From Patagioenas fasciata (taxonomy: Eukaryota > Chordata > Aves > Columbiformes > Columbidae), in contig NC_092520.1 of assembly GCF_037038585.1 (NCBI RefSeq), positions 123,722,001 to 123,786,000 of the forward strand: a stretch of DNA of 64,000 nt. Reading direction: 5' to 3'. Of this stretch, positions 24,565 to 34,179 are shown one piece after another (position 1 is the first letter of the stretch; each line of letters begins with the position of its first letter). Made by a program: the position numbers and the translations under genes. The notes below the pieces were generated by a model, which saw only the letters and a program-made list of their open reading frames with translations, did no database searches and had not been told where the DNA came from.

Positions 24565-24980
24565 CAGGAGTGGAGCACCTCCCTTATGAAGAAAGGCTGA
24601 GGGAGCTGGGTCTCTTTAGTTTGGAGGAGACTGAGGGGTGACCTTATTAATGTTTATAAATATATAAAGGGTGAGTGCCACGAGGATGGAGCCAGGCTCT
24701 TCTCAGTGGCAAACAATGACAGGACAAGGGGTAATGGGATCAAGCTGGAACACAAGAGGTTCCACTTAAATTTGAGAAAGAACTTCTTCTCAGTGAGGGT
24801 GACAGAGCACTGGAACAGGCTACCCAGGGGGGTTGTGGAGTCTCCTTCCCTGGAGACATTCAAAGCCCGCCTGGACACATTCCTGTGCAACCTCACCTAG
24901 GCGTTCCTGCTCCAGCAGGGGGATTGGACAACATGATCTTTTGAGGTCCCTTCAAATCCCAAACACACTGTGATACTGTG
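24565..24980 (+). mobile_element. CR1 LINE 3' end (5'-truncated)
   Basis: The element starts within the end of the RT frame (GAGCACCTCCCTTATGAAGA = [18 protein letters not shown]) and continues through LINE 3' sequence ([20 protein letters not shown], then [20 protein letters not shown]) to a tail of imperfect GTGATACTGTGA-like repeats. 5' truncation with a complete 3' end is typical of CR1 insertion. It appears to be the same subfamily as the copy near 12 kb. Confidence 0.88.
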
Positions 24981-27183
24981 ACAGGAAACACAACCAAAGC
25001 ACTCTGAAGTGCTGCAACATTGGGTAATGACCTAAAGAAATCTTTCTGTTACAGCATCCTAAATGAATTTGATGTGGGACAAGCCTGTCACTTCAAATTG
25101 ATGTACTTGCTTTCATTCTGGTAAGACTAAGCCAATAGGCATTATTCCTTGAGCATAAGATGAACATGCTACACATCTCCAAAGTTTTGAAGCATACCTT
25201 TCTCTCAGAGAGCAACCAGCAAGTTGCTTAGAAATGGAAGGAGCAGTCAGCTTGAGCCCTTCACCACTAAGTATATATACTAAATATTTGAGCAGGCAAC
25301 AGTCTGGTATTTGAAGATTCGTTTCTTCTTCTTTGTATGTTGATCTATGTGGTGCTCTTACTGGAGAATGGAAACTCTGTAAGGTGAAGACTGATCCTCA
25401 AGAAAACTGCTCAGAGAAAGAAAAGTCTTATCCTACTTTCTGGGTGCCCACTTCCAGAAATTCTTGGCACAAATTAAATTACCGAAGTCTGCTTCCCTCT
25501 ACTACTTTTTGTCACTTTTACAAATCTTAGGTATGTCATAAGTACAACTCCAGGGCTGCTAACAATGTATTTCAAGATCTGGATTTTGATCCTCTTGTTG
25601 CTTATCTCTCATACAGCACTTTGAAACAAATTGGAAACTGCTGCTAGGAGGAGCAATGAACTGCTCCAACTGCAGATCTCATAGACCTTTTGTCTCAATC
25701 CATGAGCTGGCCATTAAGATATTATCTGCTGGGAGATGCGCAAAAAGCACAATGAGATGACAGAACAAGAAGGGCCTCATGAGAGCTCTTCTGAGCCCCA
25801 GCTGCACTGGAAAGCAAAAAAACATTTTGATTATTTATCACCAACTGTTGCTAGCAGTGTCATCTTAATTCATTTAGGTAAATGACTGTATTTGTCATTA
25901 CATAAAAGCAGACTAATAAAGAAGGACAGAGAAATTCTATCTGTTCTGAGGCAACTGGAGTGACAACAAAATAGTAAAACTGCATTTCACCTGCTAATTT
26001 TGTTTATGTTGAAGGTTACTAGCATAAACATGCTGACATAGCTTTGAGGCAGAGGCTTTGTGGTGTAGATGGGGCCTAATTCACAGCTGACTATCTTGTT
26101 TTAACATCACTCTCATTTTGACACAGTTTTTCAGTAAACAAATCACAAGAAAATAACAAGTGTGTGCAATGTTCTTGAGGACGTTACACCATATATAACT
26201 CTGTCCACCTCATGTTTTCAGTACATTGGGATAATAGAAATAGGTCTATTCCCCTACATCACATCCCCTACATTCAGCCTTCTCCTAAGCTGACTTCCTA
26301 TGAATTTTGATTTTAAATAAAACATGTAACTCAATACAAATTCCATATTTTTATTTCAAATATTTCCTTTTTCATGCACAGAATTAGTAGTGTATCTATT
26401 CAAGCCGTTTCTCCTTGCAAAGATTATGGTAGGACCTTTATATATTAAAAAAAAAAAAAAAAAAATCCTCACTGCTACTGCTGCTGGTTTGATTACAGGA
26501 AACTCCAGCCCACCTCTAAGCCTGCCAAAGCAATAGTTAACCCTTAATGAACTCCGTGTTTATTTGATTATCACTGTAGCCTTATGGAATTAAACAGCCT
26601 TCTGATTTCAACAGATGTTGTACAGACACAGTGTAGTGATTACTTGTCAAGTACCTGTTTAAAAGTAATGCTACTAAAAAAGAAAAAAAAAATGAGGGGA
26701 GAGGATGAGATTCAGTGTTGCTTTACAGCTGTTTTATAGTGCAGATACAACTATAAACCTGCCTTAAGTGGGCTAGTTAAACATAGCTTAGAGCTGCTAA
26801 CCTAATACCCAGTTGTAGCCTACAAGTGCTCTCTCCCAGAAACTCGTAAGACTCAATGAACTGAATAAAAAGGAAATGTGATAACACCGTACAACATGGA
26901 GTCATCTTATCTGTACAGCTACTATATTGCAATCAGTTCCATAGTTTCAGTGACTTCTGAAATGCCCATCACTGACACAAGCTTTATGCTGCCAACAAAA
27001 TAAGGCCAACCACCTGTTAATGTTTGCCTGTTCCTCCTCCATATTTTCCAAAACTTGTCCGTTACTGGATGTTGGACCAAACACAGTTGCACTAAGACTT
27101 GCAAAGAGGCGCCTTTTCATTATGATTATTGAATGGTATAATCTGCATTATTAAGATCTTTCTGCTTTCCTGCTTTTTGGTTG

Positions 27184-27208
27184 TTTTTTTTTTTTTTTTT
27201 TTTTTTTT
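27184..27208 (+). repeat. T25 homopolymer run
   Basis: Uninterrupted run of 25 T in PROS1 intron 1, which is A25 in the PROS1 sense direction. No transposon body was recognised next to it. Confidence 0.9.
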
Positions 27209-28276
27209 CCCATCCCAGAAATCTCTAGCATTGTTCAGAGCGTGGGATAGGTAACCAGACTACAGGGACCACAGAAATTTTGCATGAGTAGGACAATTTC
27301 TGACTTCCTACTGTTCATAAAAGAGAGACCTGACAAAGTATGCAGTGAGGGGAAAAAAATGGAACATAAAATGTGATTAAAACAGGAGAAAAGAACAATA
27401 CAAAAGATGCATCAGAAGTTTTATTTTTATGATTTGTTAAAAAGTAAGTTAAAAAATGAACTTTCATCTTTCCGTACTGGTCCCTTCATAGTCTGAATCC
27501 CTAGCATTCAAACAGAAGTCTGAATAGTAAACATTAGGTTGCTCTTCTGCCTGTTTAATCATTAGTAAAACACGTCAGAAACAGGCTTACTTTGAGCCGC
27601 AATTCTGCTTTTCCAGGTACATATTGTCTCCTTTAGTACTAAACTAAAAGACTCGCACATCAAAGACATAAGCTTTGATTTTTTTTTAAATTTAAATGAG
27701 AGAACGTGTAGTTCTTACCTACATCTGAACTCATCAAGAAAGTCAGGGCTGCTTGCCCGGACTCCACAATAATGCCACTCTCTTGAGCTCATGATCTCTC
27801 GAGCGTTTTGCTTCCAAGCGAGTCAAGCGCCGTTTGAAGGCAACACTTTCCCCTGAGTTGCAGAGCTGCGTTTCGGCCGCAAACATCTTCCCAGCCGCGA
27901 CCAGCCTCCAAGTTACCGCTCAGCTGCCCTAACAGTAACCACTGGCTTGGAGAGAGCCGGCCAAAACCGACGGGGATCAAGGCGCTCCACCAAGGCGGTG
28001 GCTCAGTGACACCTACCCGGGAAGGGACGACGCGATGCGCCGGACGGGTGGGGAGGGCCGCCCCTCGCCCCGGTGCTGAGGCGGCCGCCTGCCGCACCCC
28101 CGTCCCCATTTTCACGGGGAACGGCGCCGGCCCCCCGCTCAGCAGCTAGCCGCGGGGGATCCCGGCGCCCCCGGCCCTCAAGGGTGGGCGGTTGGTAGCG
28201 TGAGGGGCGTTAACAGACATGGCCCACACGCCCCGGCCCTGCTCACCCCCCAGCCCTCCCACCTTCCCTTACTCAC

Positions 28277-28355
28277 AGGTCGCGGCCTCCGCGAGGGCGA
28301 TGGCCACCGCCAGGCCCACCAGCAGCGGGAGGCACCGCCTGCCCCGCGGCCTCAT
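28277..28355 (-). CDS. PROS1: PROS1 exon 1: start codon and signal peptide
   Basis: ATG at 28355 begins MRPRGRRCLPLLVGLAVAIA and continues LAEAAT: a basic n-region, a hydrophobic core and a small-residue cleavage region, a textbook secretory signal. The exon is 79 nt and ends ACCT before GTGAGT, leaving a phase-1 overhang that joins exon 2 as codon F27. It lies inside the CpG island. It was chosen as the start because the phase joins exactly to the propeptide exon and the length fits the family. Confidence 0.93.
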
Positions 28356-28819
28356 CGCTGCCGGGGGGCGGCTGGGACCGAACACGGCGCCGTGACTGCG
28401 CGGCGGCTCGTCTGCGCCGCGGCCGGGGCAGCAAGGCCGGGCGAGCCTCTGGGGGCGGGAGGGAGGGGCAGCGGGGCGGGGGGTAGGCTGGGCTGTGTCC
28501 GGTCAGCTTTGCCCTGCGAGAGCGTCAGCATAGCGCCGGGGGCAGCGCTGCGGGGACGCGAGGGGTTCGCTCCTGACCCGCAGCCGGGACGCCCCGAGGG
28601 GCGGCGGCCGCGGCAGCCGGGCATACGGGGTTCCGCGGGCATCCTCCTGGGGAGCGGCTGTCGGGGCGCCGCGGACAGAGAGCGAGAGGGCGCAAACCAA
28701 GGAGGGCCTCGCACCAGCTGGAGAGGAGCAAAGCGAGCGCAGCGGCGGGCGTTACTGTAGGGTCGCGCAGTTGTTCACTTTCGGCCGGGGAGACCCGAGG
28801 AAGTGCTCTGTCCTTGCTG

Positions 28820-29040
28820 ATTGGCTGATCCACCTCAGGCACCGAGGGAGCCCCCAGTTCCTATTGGTTAACCGCAGTTCGCACTTCTCGCTCATCTCCG
28901 TCCGAGCATTGGTGTTGTCCGTCTCCGCGCTCCTTTGATACCAATAAGTTTGTCCCTTCCCGTCTTCCGTTAGCGGTAACCATGGGTTACCGGCCTGGTT
29001 AAGCGTCCCCACTGCCTCGGAGATCTCGGCTTCCACCAAT
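28820..29040. promoter_or_regulatory. Cluster of five CCAAT (NF-Y-type) boxes
   Basis: ATTGG occurs at 28820-28824, 28863-28867 and 28908-28912. CCAAT occurs at 28941-28945 and 29036-29040. Five such pentamers in 221 bp, in both orientations, inside a CpG island between divergent genes is typical of NF-Y-driven bidirectional promoters. Binding is inferred. Confidence 0.7.
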
Positions 29041-29069
29041 GGCAGGCTTCGCTTGAGCGGGGCGCCGGT

Positions 29070-29075
29070 CACGTG
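29070..29075. promoter_or_regulatory. CACGTG E-box
   Basis: A perfect CACGTG palindrome in the island between the CCAAT cluster and the X-box. It is a candidate site for USF/MYC-type bHLH factors; use is not demonstrated. Confidence 0.5.
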
Positions 29076-29170
29076 TCCCCGGAGCCGCTGCGCGTCGGCC
29101 CGGCGCGGAGGAGCTGAGCGGCGTTCCACTGCCGCTGCCTGCCCCTCCCCGCATTCGGCCGCAGCTTCCC

Positions 29171-29185
29171 GTTGCCCGGAGCAAC
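29171..29185 (+). promoter_or_regulatory. RFX X-box (candidate ARL13B promoter element)
   Basis: GTTGCC-CGG-AGCAAC matches the RFX consensus GTNRCC-N(0-3)-RGYAAC at every position, with a 3-nt spacer. X-boxes close to the start site are known regulators of cilium genes, and ARL13B is a cilium gene transcribed to the right. The site lies 68 bp before a strong plus-strand splice donor. This suggests the ARL13B start site is near 29.2 kb. Confidence 0.75.
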
Positions 29186-29253
29186 GCCACTCCTGCCGGC
29201 GCGGAGCCGTTTGCGCTCGGGCGTTATCGCCTCGCGCCTCCGTTGAGCGACCG
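29186..29253 (+). other. ARL13B: Candidate non-coding first exon of ARL13B (donor at 29253/29254)
   Basis: The first coding exon lies about 5 kb to the right in CpG-poor DNA, while the CpG island with an X-box lies here. ACCG followed by GTAAGT at 29254 is a consensus donor on the plus strand. No ATG occurs on the plus strand between about 29,041 and 29,680, which suits a 5' UTR exon. The left boundary is a guess placed just after the X-box. Other donors (GTGAGC at 29451, GTGAGG at 29466) are alternatives. Confidence 0.45.
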
Positions 29254-31187
29254 GTAAGTGTCGCCGGTCGGAGACAGGGCGCGCAGGCAGCGGCGGCCAC
29301 CGCGTTTGCTGGTGTGAGGCAGCTGGTTGTGCGGCTCGCCCGGGGCCTGTGCTTCCAGCAGCGGCGTGTGCGGCGGACTGCCGGCGGCGCAGCGGAAAGT
29401 GGACGAGGCGGGAGCTCTTCAGGTGCTTGCGCCTCCGGGGAGAGCCCGGGGTGAGCCTGCTTTAGGTGAGGTCGTCGCGGTGGAGGGGTCGTCCGGTAGG
29501 CTCGGGCCGAGCGTCCTGCCCGGCTCCCGGCTGGCGGAGCTCGTGTCGAGTGTCTTCCAGCTCCGCTCCAGTCTCGCCGTATCAAACACATCGTTGTGTG
29601 TCCGCAGCGGCAGCCTTGGGCTGTGGCTGTTTGGCAGCCTGCGTGTAAGTGTTTAAGCAACAGAGAGTCGATTTTCTCTGAAATGTTCATTTTTGTAAAA
29701 CGAAAGCCAGTACTCCTACAGTGGAAGAGACAAGCAAACGAAACGTGCCTCAACCAAGGTCTGGTGCTAGGGCTGCTTCTCTTTTGGAAACACAAGAGTG
29801 GTAGGAACGTGGCTGGAAAGTGTGGAAGCTCGCTTGAACTGCTATTCTTGGAGTAACATTTCTTTACAGAACTTGTGGTCCTGGGGCTATTTCTTACAAA
29901 CAACTGTGTGCTTCAGTTTTTCAAGGCATCATAGTTTTTGCTTGCATTTCATGCACCTCTTGACTACACTGCAATTTTGGCAGCAGATTTCTGCTGAATA
30001 TGCCTTCACTGCTCAGTCACTTGGTTTGCTGTTCAGAATATAGCGGTAATACGACTCAAATACTGTATTCTTATAATTAAAACAAGTCAGGTAAGGAAGT
30101 TAAATAATTAAACTTTGAGGAGGATCAACTTTAAATTGTTTGTTTAATTATTTTAAAGAAAGTGAGAGCTTGATATGACTGAAAACATTCTCTACCATAA
30201 AAGCATCTACCAAAGGCAGAACATATAAACTCTGGCAGTGAAATGTGTAAAGGTGCGTGGTTTGTATTTTGATATGAAAGTAAGTGAACTTATTCATTAG
30301 ATGACTTTATGTGTTGGACTTGCTGGTATCCAGTACTTTGGATGACATAACATACAGGCTGCTAAGTAGCTATTGATCTTAATTTAGAGTGTTAAGCGCA
30401 GTTATCTCTCATGTTTTTCTTAGTCCCTGTAGTACCCTTTTTCTGTTCTCTTACCTAAAATTGCGTTCTTTGACATTATTAGTCCTTGACACTTGTGCTG
30501 ACCTGCTATATAAATGATATACTGGCTTAACTAAACAGTTTCATGTACTTCTGAGCACGTTGGTTTTGCTTCACCTTAACGAGCTTAAAGAATGCAAGCT
30601 GACAGAATATCTGAAGCAAGTTCTGAATGTTCTTAACTCAATGTATAAAATACATAAAACATGTTCCATACATATTTCAGAGATCAGGTCTCTAAAAATA
30701 ACATCACACAATGTTGTACATTGCCTCTCTACCATAATTTTCTCAGCAATGTTGAAGTGCTCTTTCCTCCTATAGTGGCAAGTTTTGGAAAGTTATCTTA
30801 TTTGTCACCTCCCACTCACCCCCTTTAGAGTTTTGTGTTTAAACAAGATTCCTCTGCTATGATATGGTCATCCTGTGCTCTTCATGCTTTAACAAACTTT
30901 CTTCATTTCAGGAATCTCTTTTGTATGCTATGAGTCATATCTGCTCTTTAGAGCAATTTTGTGACAATTTGTAAAGCTAGACAATTTGTATAATATGGGA
31001 TGGGAATTGTTCTGTGATGATGCTCAGGCACTGAAAATGTTAAGTTTTTGTTAGTGCATTGTTCATTGAGCTGTTACATTCTGCTTTCCAGGCAAATGCT
31101 GAAAGTCTGTGTAGCTATGTTCTCGAAGTTAGCTTTGTTCATTCTTGCTTGTGGGTTGAGATACCATATTCCACTGCATGTGACGTT

Positions 31188-31300
31188 TTTTGAGGTTTTG
31201 TTTGTTTGGTTGTTTGCTTGGGGTTTTTCATTTGTTGTTTTGTTTTGTTTGTTTGATTTTCTGTTGTTGCTTTTTTTTTTTTTTCTTTTTTTTTGGATTC
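31188..31300 (+). repeat. T/G-rich low-complexity tract
   Basis: Irregular GTTTGTTTGGTTGTTT-like sequence grading into T-runs. It makes spurious open frames with Phe, Leu and Val. Confidence 0.75.
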
Positions 31301-31974
31301 TGCAGAGCCCAAGTGTAATACTTGTCATGGTTGTAATCATCTTGCTCTCTTTTTTAGGAACTTCTCTGATCTTCATACTCTAAGTTCTCCTGTGGAGAAG
31401 CTAATAGTAGGTGCTCTTATATAATGGATTATAAATATTTAAAGAGTACCTGTTGTCTCTGCTGTAGAAGATATCTGACCAGTTTCTGATATTGATTGAT
31501 GACAGATCCACACAAAGGCATCCTTGAATATGTTACTTCATAAGATCAGGAGGAGTTCTCAGTTCCTACCTGTATAAATCATCGAAACCATCATTGTTTT
31601 TAAGGGACAAAATGTTTGTTAGGGATAGTTCCTCATGTTTTTTCTACTTTTATTTGCCTAGATTGGGAAGATGACAGCTTTGGAAAGTTGTTATAATCTT
31701 TAATTATTCAGTTTTCTCCATCATTTGAAATTACCTTGGTTTGAGGTTAGTTATAATTTAAAATATAAAAGGAATTTATTTGTTTAAAAAAAAAAAAGGA
31801 GTTTTGAGAAACAAGCTTTAGGAAACTTGCTGTGGTAATTCAAAGTGTCACAACTCTCAGTTAATCTGATCATGGAGGCAAGTTAGTGTAGGGAATATCT
31901 GTCTACATCTCAGCTGCTCTGATATGAATCCAGTTATTTCTTTAGCTTAAGCTGCTGATCAAAATGAGAGCTAA

Positions 31975-32640
31975 GATGATACAAACCTACGAGCTGAGGT
32001 GGTAATGCACATTCCTTCTGCAAAGGTGGTGATAATCTCTGGAGGAGAGATGGGTTATGTCCTTAACCAACATCCCATGTCCCATGACACTTGCATTGAT
32101 ATTATTCCCGTATTCCAGAGCCCCTGCCATGCCCCTTCCCTGAATAAGAAGAGTTGATGACTTGGGCTCCATCTCTGGAGGCGGTCACTCAGGGTAGGGG
32201 AAGTGGCATGTTGGACTATTGGGTGCCAAGCCTCACTTGGGTTGGGTCGCCACCACACTCAGTTGATTCCTAACAAGGCTCATCATCCTTTAGTTCAAGT
32301 GGTTCCTGCTGTATTCTGCCTGTAATGCACAACTCAAATACGTGTTATTTTCCTCCAAGTTTAAATCTTGAGATACACACTGGATTTCCCTATGCTTCCA
32401 CACTACCCACTACGTGCATTTGAGCAGGCATGATACCACAAATGGCTTTGCCCTTTCCCAAGGGAGAGGTAAGCTGAACAGCCTTTTCCAGCCACTAACA
32501 AGCACTGGACTCTAATGTGCAGTAAAGTAAGCGAGCTCAGTGACCAGCACGAGGGCCTGCCAATTATCAACTATAACATGCCCAGATCAAAGTTGTTACT
32601 ATCCTTAGCCACATGTTGCCATTGAGAAGGTCAATGGTGG
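31975..32640 (-). other. Unexplained block next to the LTR
   Basis: A stretch of more balanced composition than its surroundings, directly downstream of the LTR in LTR orientation. It contains short open frames (61-67 codons) on the minus strand, for example one around 32055-32258, that I cannot assign to any protein. It could be ERV internal leader or decayed gag, or ordinary unique DNA. No function is claimed. Confidence 0.35.
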
Positions 32641-33200
32641 GTTGGCCTTGCCCAACAACTAAACATGCCCCCAGTGACTTTCTCACTCCTGTCTCCCACA
32701 GGATGGGGAGAAGATAGAAGGAAGATGAGAAGAATTGTGGGTAGAGGTAATGACAGTTTAATGGGGAAAGCAAAAGCTACATGCTTAATCAGAACAAAAA
32801 GAGAAATAAATCACTTCTTCCCATCAGTGGGCAGATGTTCAGCCCCTTTCTGGAAAGCAGGGACTCAGCGTGCTTAATGGCTGCTTAGGAAGACAATCGT
32901 GAACATTTTTCTCTTCCTCCTTGAGCTGTTTTTTGCTGAGCTTATCATATGCTGTGGAATACCCCTTTGATCAGTTGGGGCTGATGGTGTCCCCTCCCAA
33001 CCTCTTGCCTACTGGCTGAGGGGAGAGGGAGGCAGGGCAGAGTGGGAAAGCAAGCAAGCCTTGATGCTGTGCAAGCATGTCCAGTAGTAGCCAAAATATT
33101 AATGTGTTAGCAGTGTTTTAGCTGAAAATACAAAGCATAGCACCACAGGCTGTTGTGAAGAAAGTAGCAGCCAGACTCATCATCATCCTGCCAGGGAGGT
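32640..33200 (-). mobile_element. Avian endogenous-retrovirus LTR (degraded, probably solo)
   Basis: On the minus strand this resembles a common avian ERV LTR: a 5' part with GCTGCTACTTTCTTCACAAC and TTGCACAGCATCAAGGC, then CTGATCAAAGGGGTATTCCA, then a GCTCAGCAAAAAACAGCTC stretch where related copies have a polyadenylation signal, then GCTTTTGCTTTCCCCATTAA and a TTTAGTTGTTGGGCAAGG end. Family assignment is from memory of avian repeats. No second LTR and no gag, pol or env frames were found beside it, so a solo LTR or a 5' remnant is likely. Its ends are not sharp and no target-site duplication was identified. It is a non-coding remnant. Confidence 0.6.
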
Positions 33201-34162
33201 TGTAGATTTGAACTCATGAATTAAAATTGCCCAAAGCTTGCTTACAAAAGGCCTTTATATGGGCAGCTACTGTTGTTTGCAGTAGGATTGTTGTAACCAA
33301 GGGAATTTTTAAGCTTTTGCATCTTTGTGCACTTGACTGCATGGTTTGTGTAAGCTTTACTGTTTCTTTGCTAAGTGTGCATACAAAGAAATAAATGTGC
33401 ACATGATCACACTCTCCATTTTGTTATACAGAGGAACATAAAAAAGTGAACTGTTCTCTGTTGCTTCCTCCTGCTCGAGGAGTAGAAAGTGGGATTATAA
33501 AATAATGGAAGTACATGATACTTCTGTTTAGTGAAAATTACTAGATATTAAGTTGCCAGTTCCTCAGAGTACTCCCTGGAGAACCCTATTTCCTTGTCGT
33601 GGGATCTTTCTGTGTAAAATAAATTGACAGTTAAATGAATATACTTAACAGGTAGGACATTATTTGCTTTTAATACCTTATCCTATTCTGTTCTTGCAAG
33701 CCTTACTTATGGTTGAATTTGGTCTTATTTTCTGTCTGTCAGCAGAACTGTGGGCTATGTTAGCAAGGCAAGCACTGAAATCTCATAGCTTGATTTGTCT
33801 TACTGCTGTAACTTGCAAGTTTCTCTATATGCAGTAGTCTTGCATTATTATTTTGTGTGAGTACTGTGTTGTTGCTGCCCAGGTATGTAAAGTGGGGACA
33901 TATGGTGTGTGAGAGGTTGGAAAATTGAAACATATAAAGAGACTGTTGCAGCGCTTACTGAATATGGCACACTCTGAATGGTCAGGCTGCTGCTAGGGCA
34001 AATCCTTGCCTTGGTTATACATAGGAGCTAACTATGCTTTTTTTTTTTTTTTTTCCTTTGGTAGCAGTGACAAGACACCATCTGGCATCTGCAATCTCTC
34101 TCCTAGTCGTCTTGGGTTGTGCTGGCCTGTCCACATAGTTTCTGTCATTTTTGTGGCTCTAG

Positions 34163-34179
34163 ATGGCTAGTGAAGAGAG
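34163..34179 (+). other. ARL13B: ARL13B 5' UTR segment of first coding exon, with overlapping uORF
   Basis: TTGTGGCTCTAG at 34151-34162 is a plausible splice acceptor after a T-rich run. The exon would then open with ATGGCTAGTGAAGAGAG before the real start. That ATG begins a 9-codon uORF (MASEERCSV, stop at 34190-34192) that overlaps the ARL13B start codon in another frame. An in-frame TGA at 34171-34173 shows the ARL13B frame cannot extend upstream. Confidence 0.5.

Larger units (their letters stand above)
22930..28276 (-). other. PROS1: PROS1 intron 1 with CR1 remnants
   Basis: 5.3 kb of intron. It contains a minus-strand CR1 tail (about 23,375-23,508), a plus-strand CR1 3' end (about 24,565-24,980), an A-run (26447-26465) and a 25-nt T-run (27184-27208). 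From about 27,800 onward it enters the CpG island. Confidence 0.8.
1..28355 (-). other. PROS1: PROS1 gene (protein S), exons 1-14; last exon beyond left edge
   Basis: Fourteen minus-strand coding exons join in phase into one frame of 1,852 nt. The protein is the secreted vitamin K-dependent cofactor of activated protein C and TFPI, and a TAM-receptor ligand. Domains by precursor residue: signal peptide 1-26, propeptide ending RKRR at 39-42, Gla domain from 43, hydrophobic stack 80-87, thrombin-sensitive loop 88-116, EGF1-4 from 117 to 281, then two LG (SHBG-like) domains to the end of the visible sequence. One domain or subdomain per exon is the known vertebrate PROS1 layout. Every exon has AG acceptor and GT donor signals. 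No stop or frameshift was found, so it reads as a functional gene. The exon for the last roughly 50 residues was not recognised in bases 1-1455. Confidence 0.96.
27810..29660. promoter_or_regulatory. CpG island: shared 5' region of PROS1 and ARL13B
   Basis: This is the only strongly GC-rich, CpG-dense stretch in an otherwise AT-rich window. It contains PROS1 exon 1 (minus strand) and, to its right, a cluster of CCAAT boxes, an E-box, an RFX X-box and a strong plus-strand splice donor at 29253/29254. GC boxes of GGGGCGGG type occur near 28,470. I see no obvious TATA box. Head-to-head PROS1 and ARL13B is the known vertebrate arrangement, so the island probably starts transcripts in both directions. 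Long open frames inside it on both strands reflect GC bias. Confidence 0.85.
29254..34162 (+). other. Intergenic / putative ARL13B 5' UTR intron
   Basis: 4.9 kb between the CpG island and the first ARL13B coding exon. It holds the end of the island (to about 29,660), a T/G-rich low-complexity tract (about 31,188-31,300), an unexplained block (31.98-32.64 kb), an ERV-type LTR on the minus strand (about 32.64-33.20 kb) and a T-run near 34,039-34,055. Open frames starting at 29,681 and 31,117 were checked as alternative ARL13B starts and do not match. Confidence 0.6.

Noticed and set aside
28200-28760. 186-codon plus-strand frame over PROS1 exon 1
   Set aside because: It is the antisense shadow of the PROS1 signal-peptide exon in a CpG island; Arg/Gly/Ala-rich without motifs.
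29327-29656. GC-rich plus-strand frame after the candidate donor
   Set aside because: It has no ATG (starts at GTG), no domain, and is explained by GC composition; it also reads through several splice-donor-like sites.
29681-29756. ATG starting MFIFVKRKPVLLQWKRQ as a possible ARL13B first exon near the CpG island
   Set aside because: Only the first two residues agree with the family. The exon at 34180-34238 matches almost fully and joins in phase.
31117-31383. MFSKLALFILACG frame as another ARL13B start candidate
   Set aside because: Resemblance is limited to the first residues; it runs into a T/G low-complexity tract and has no donor with the right phase.
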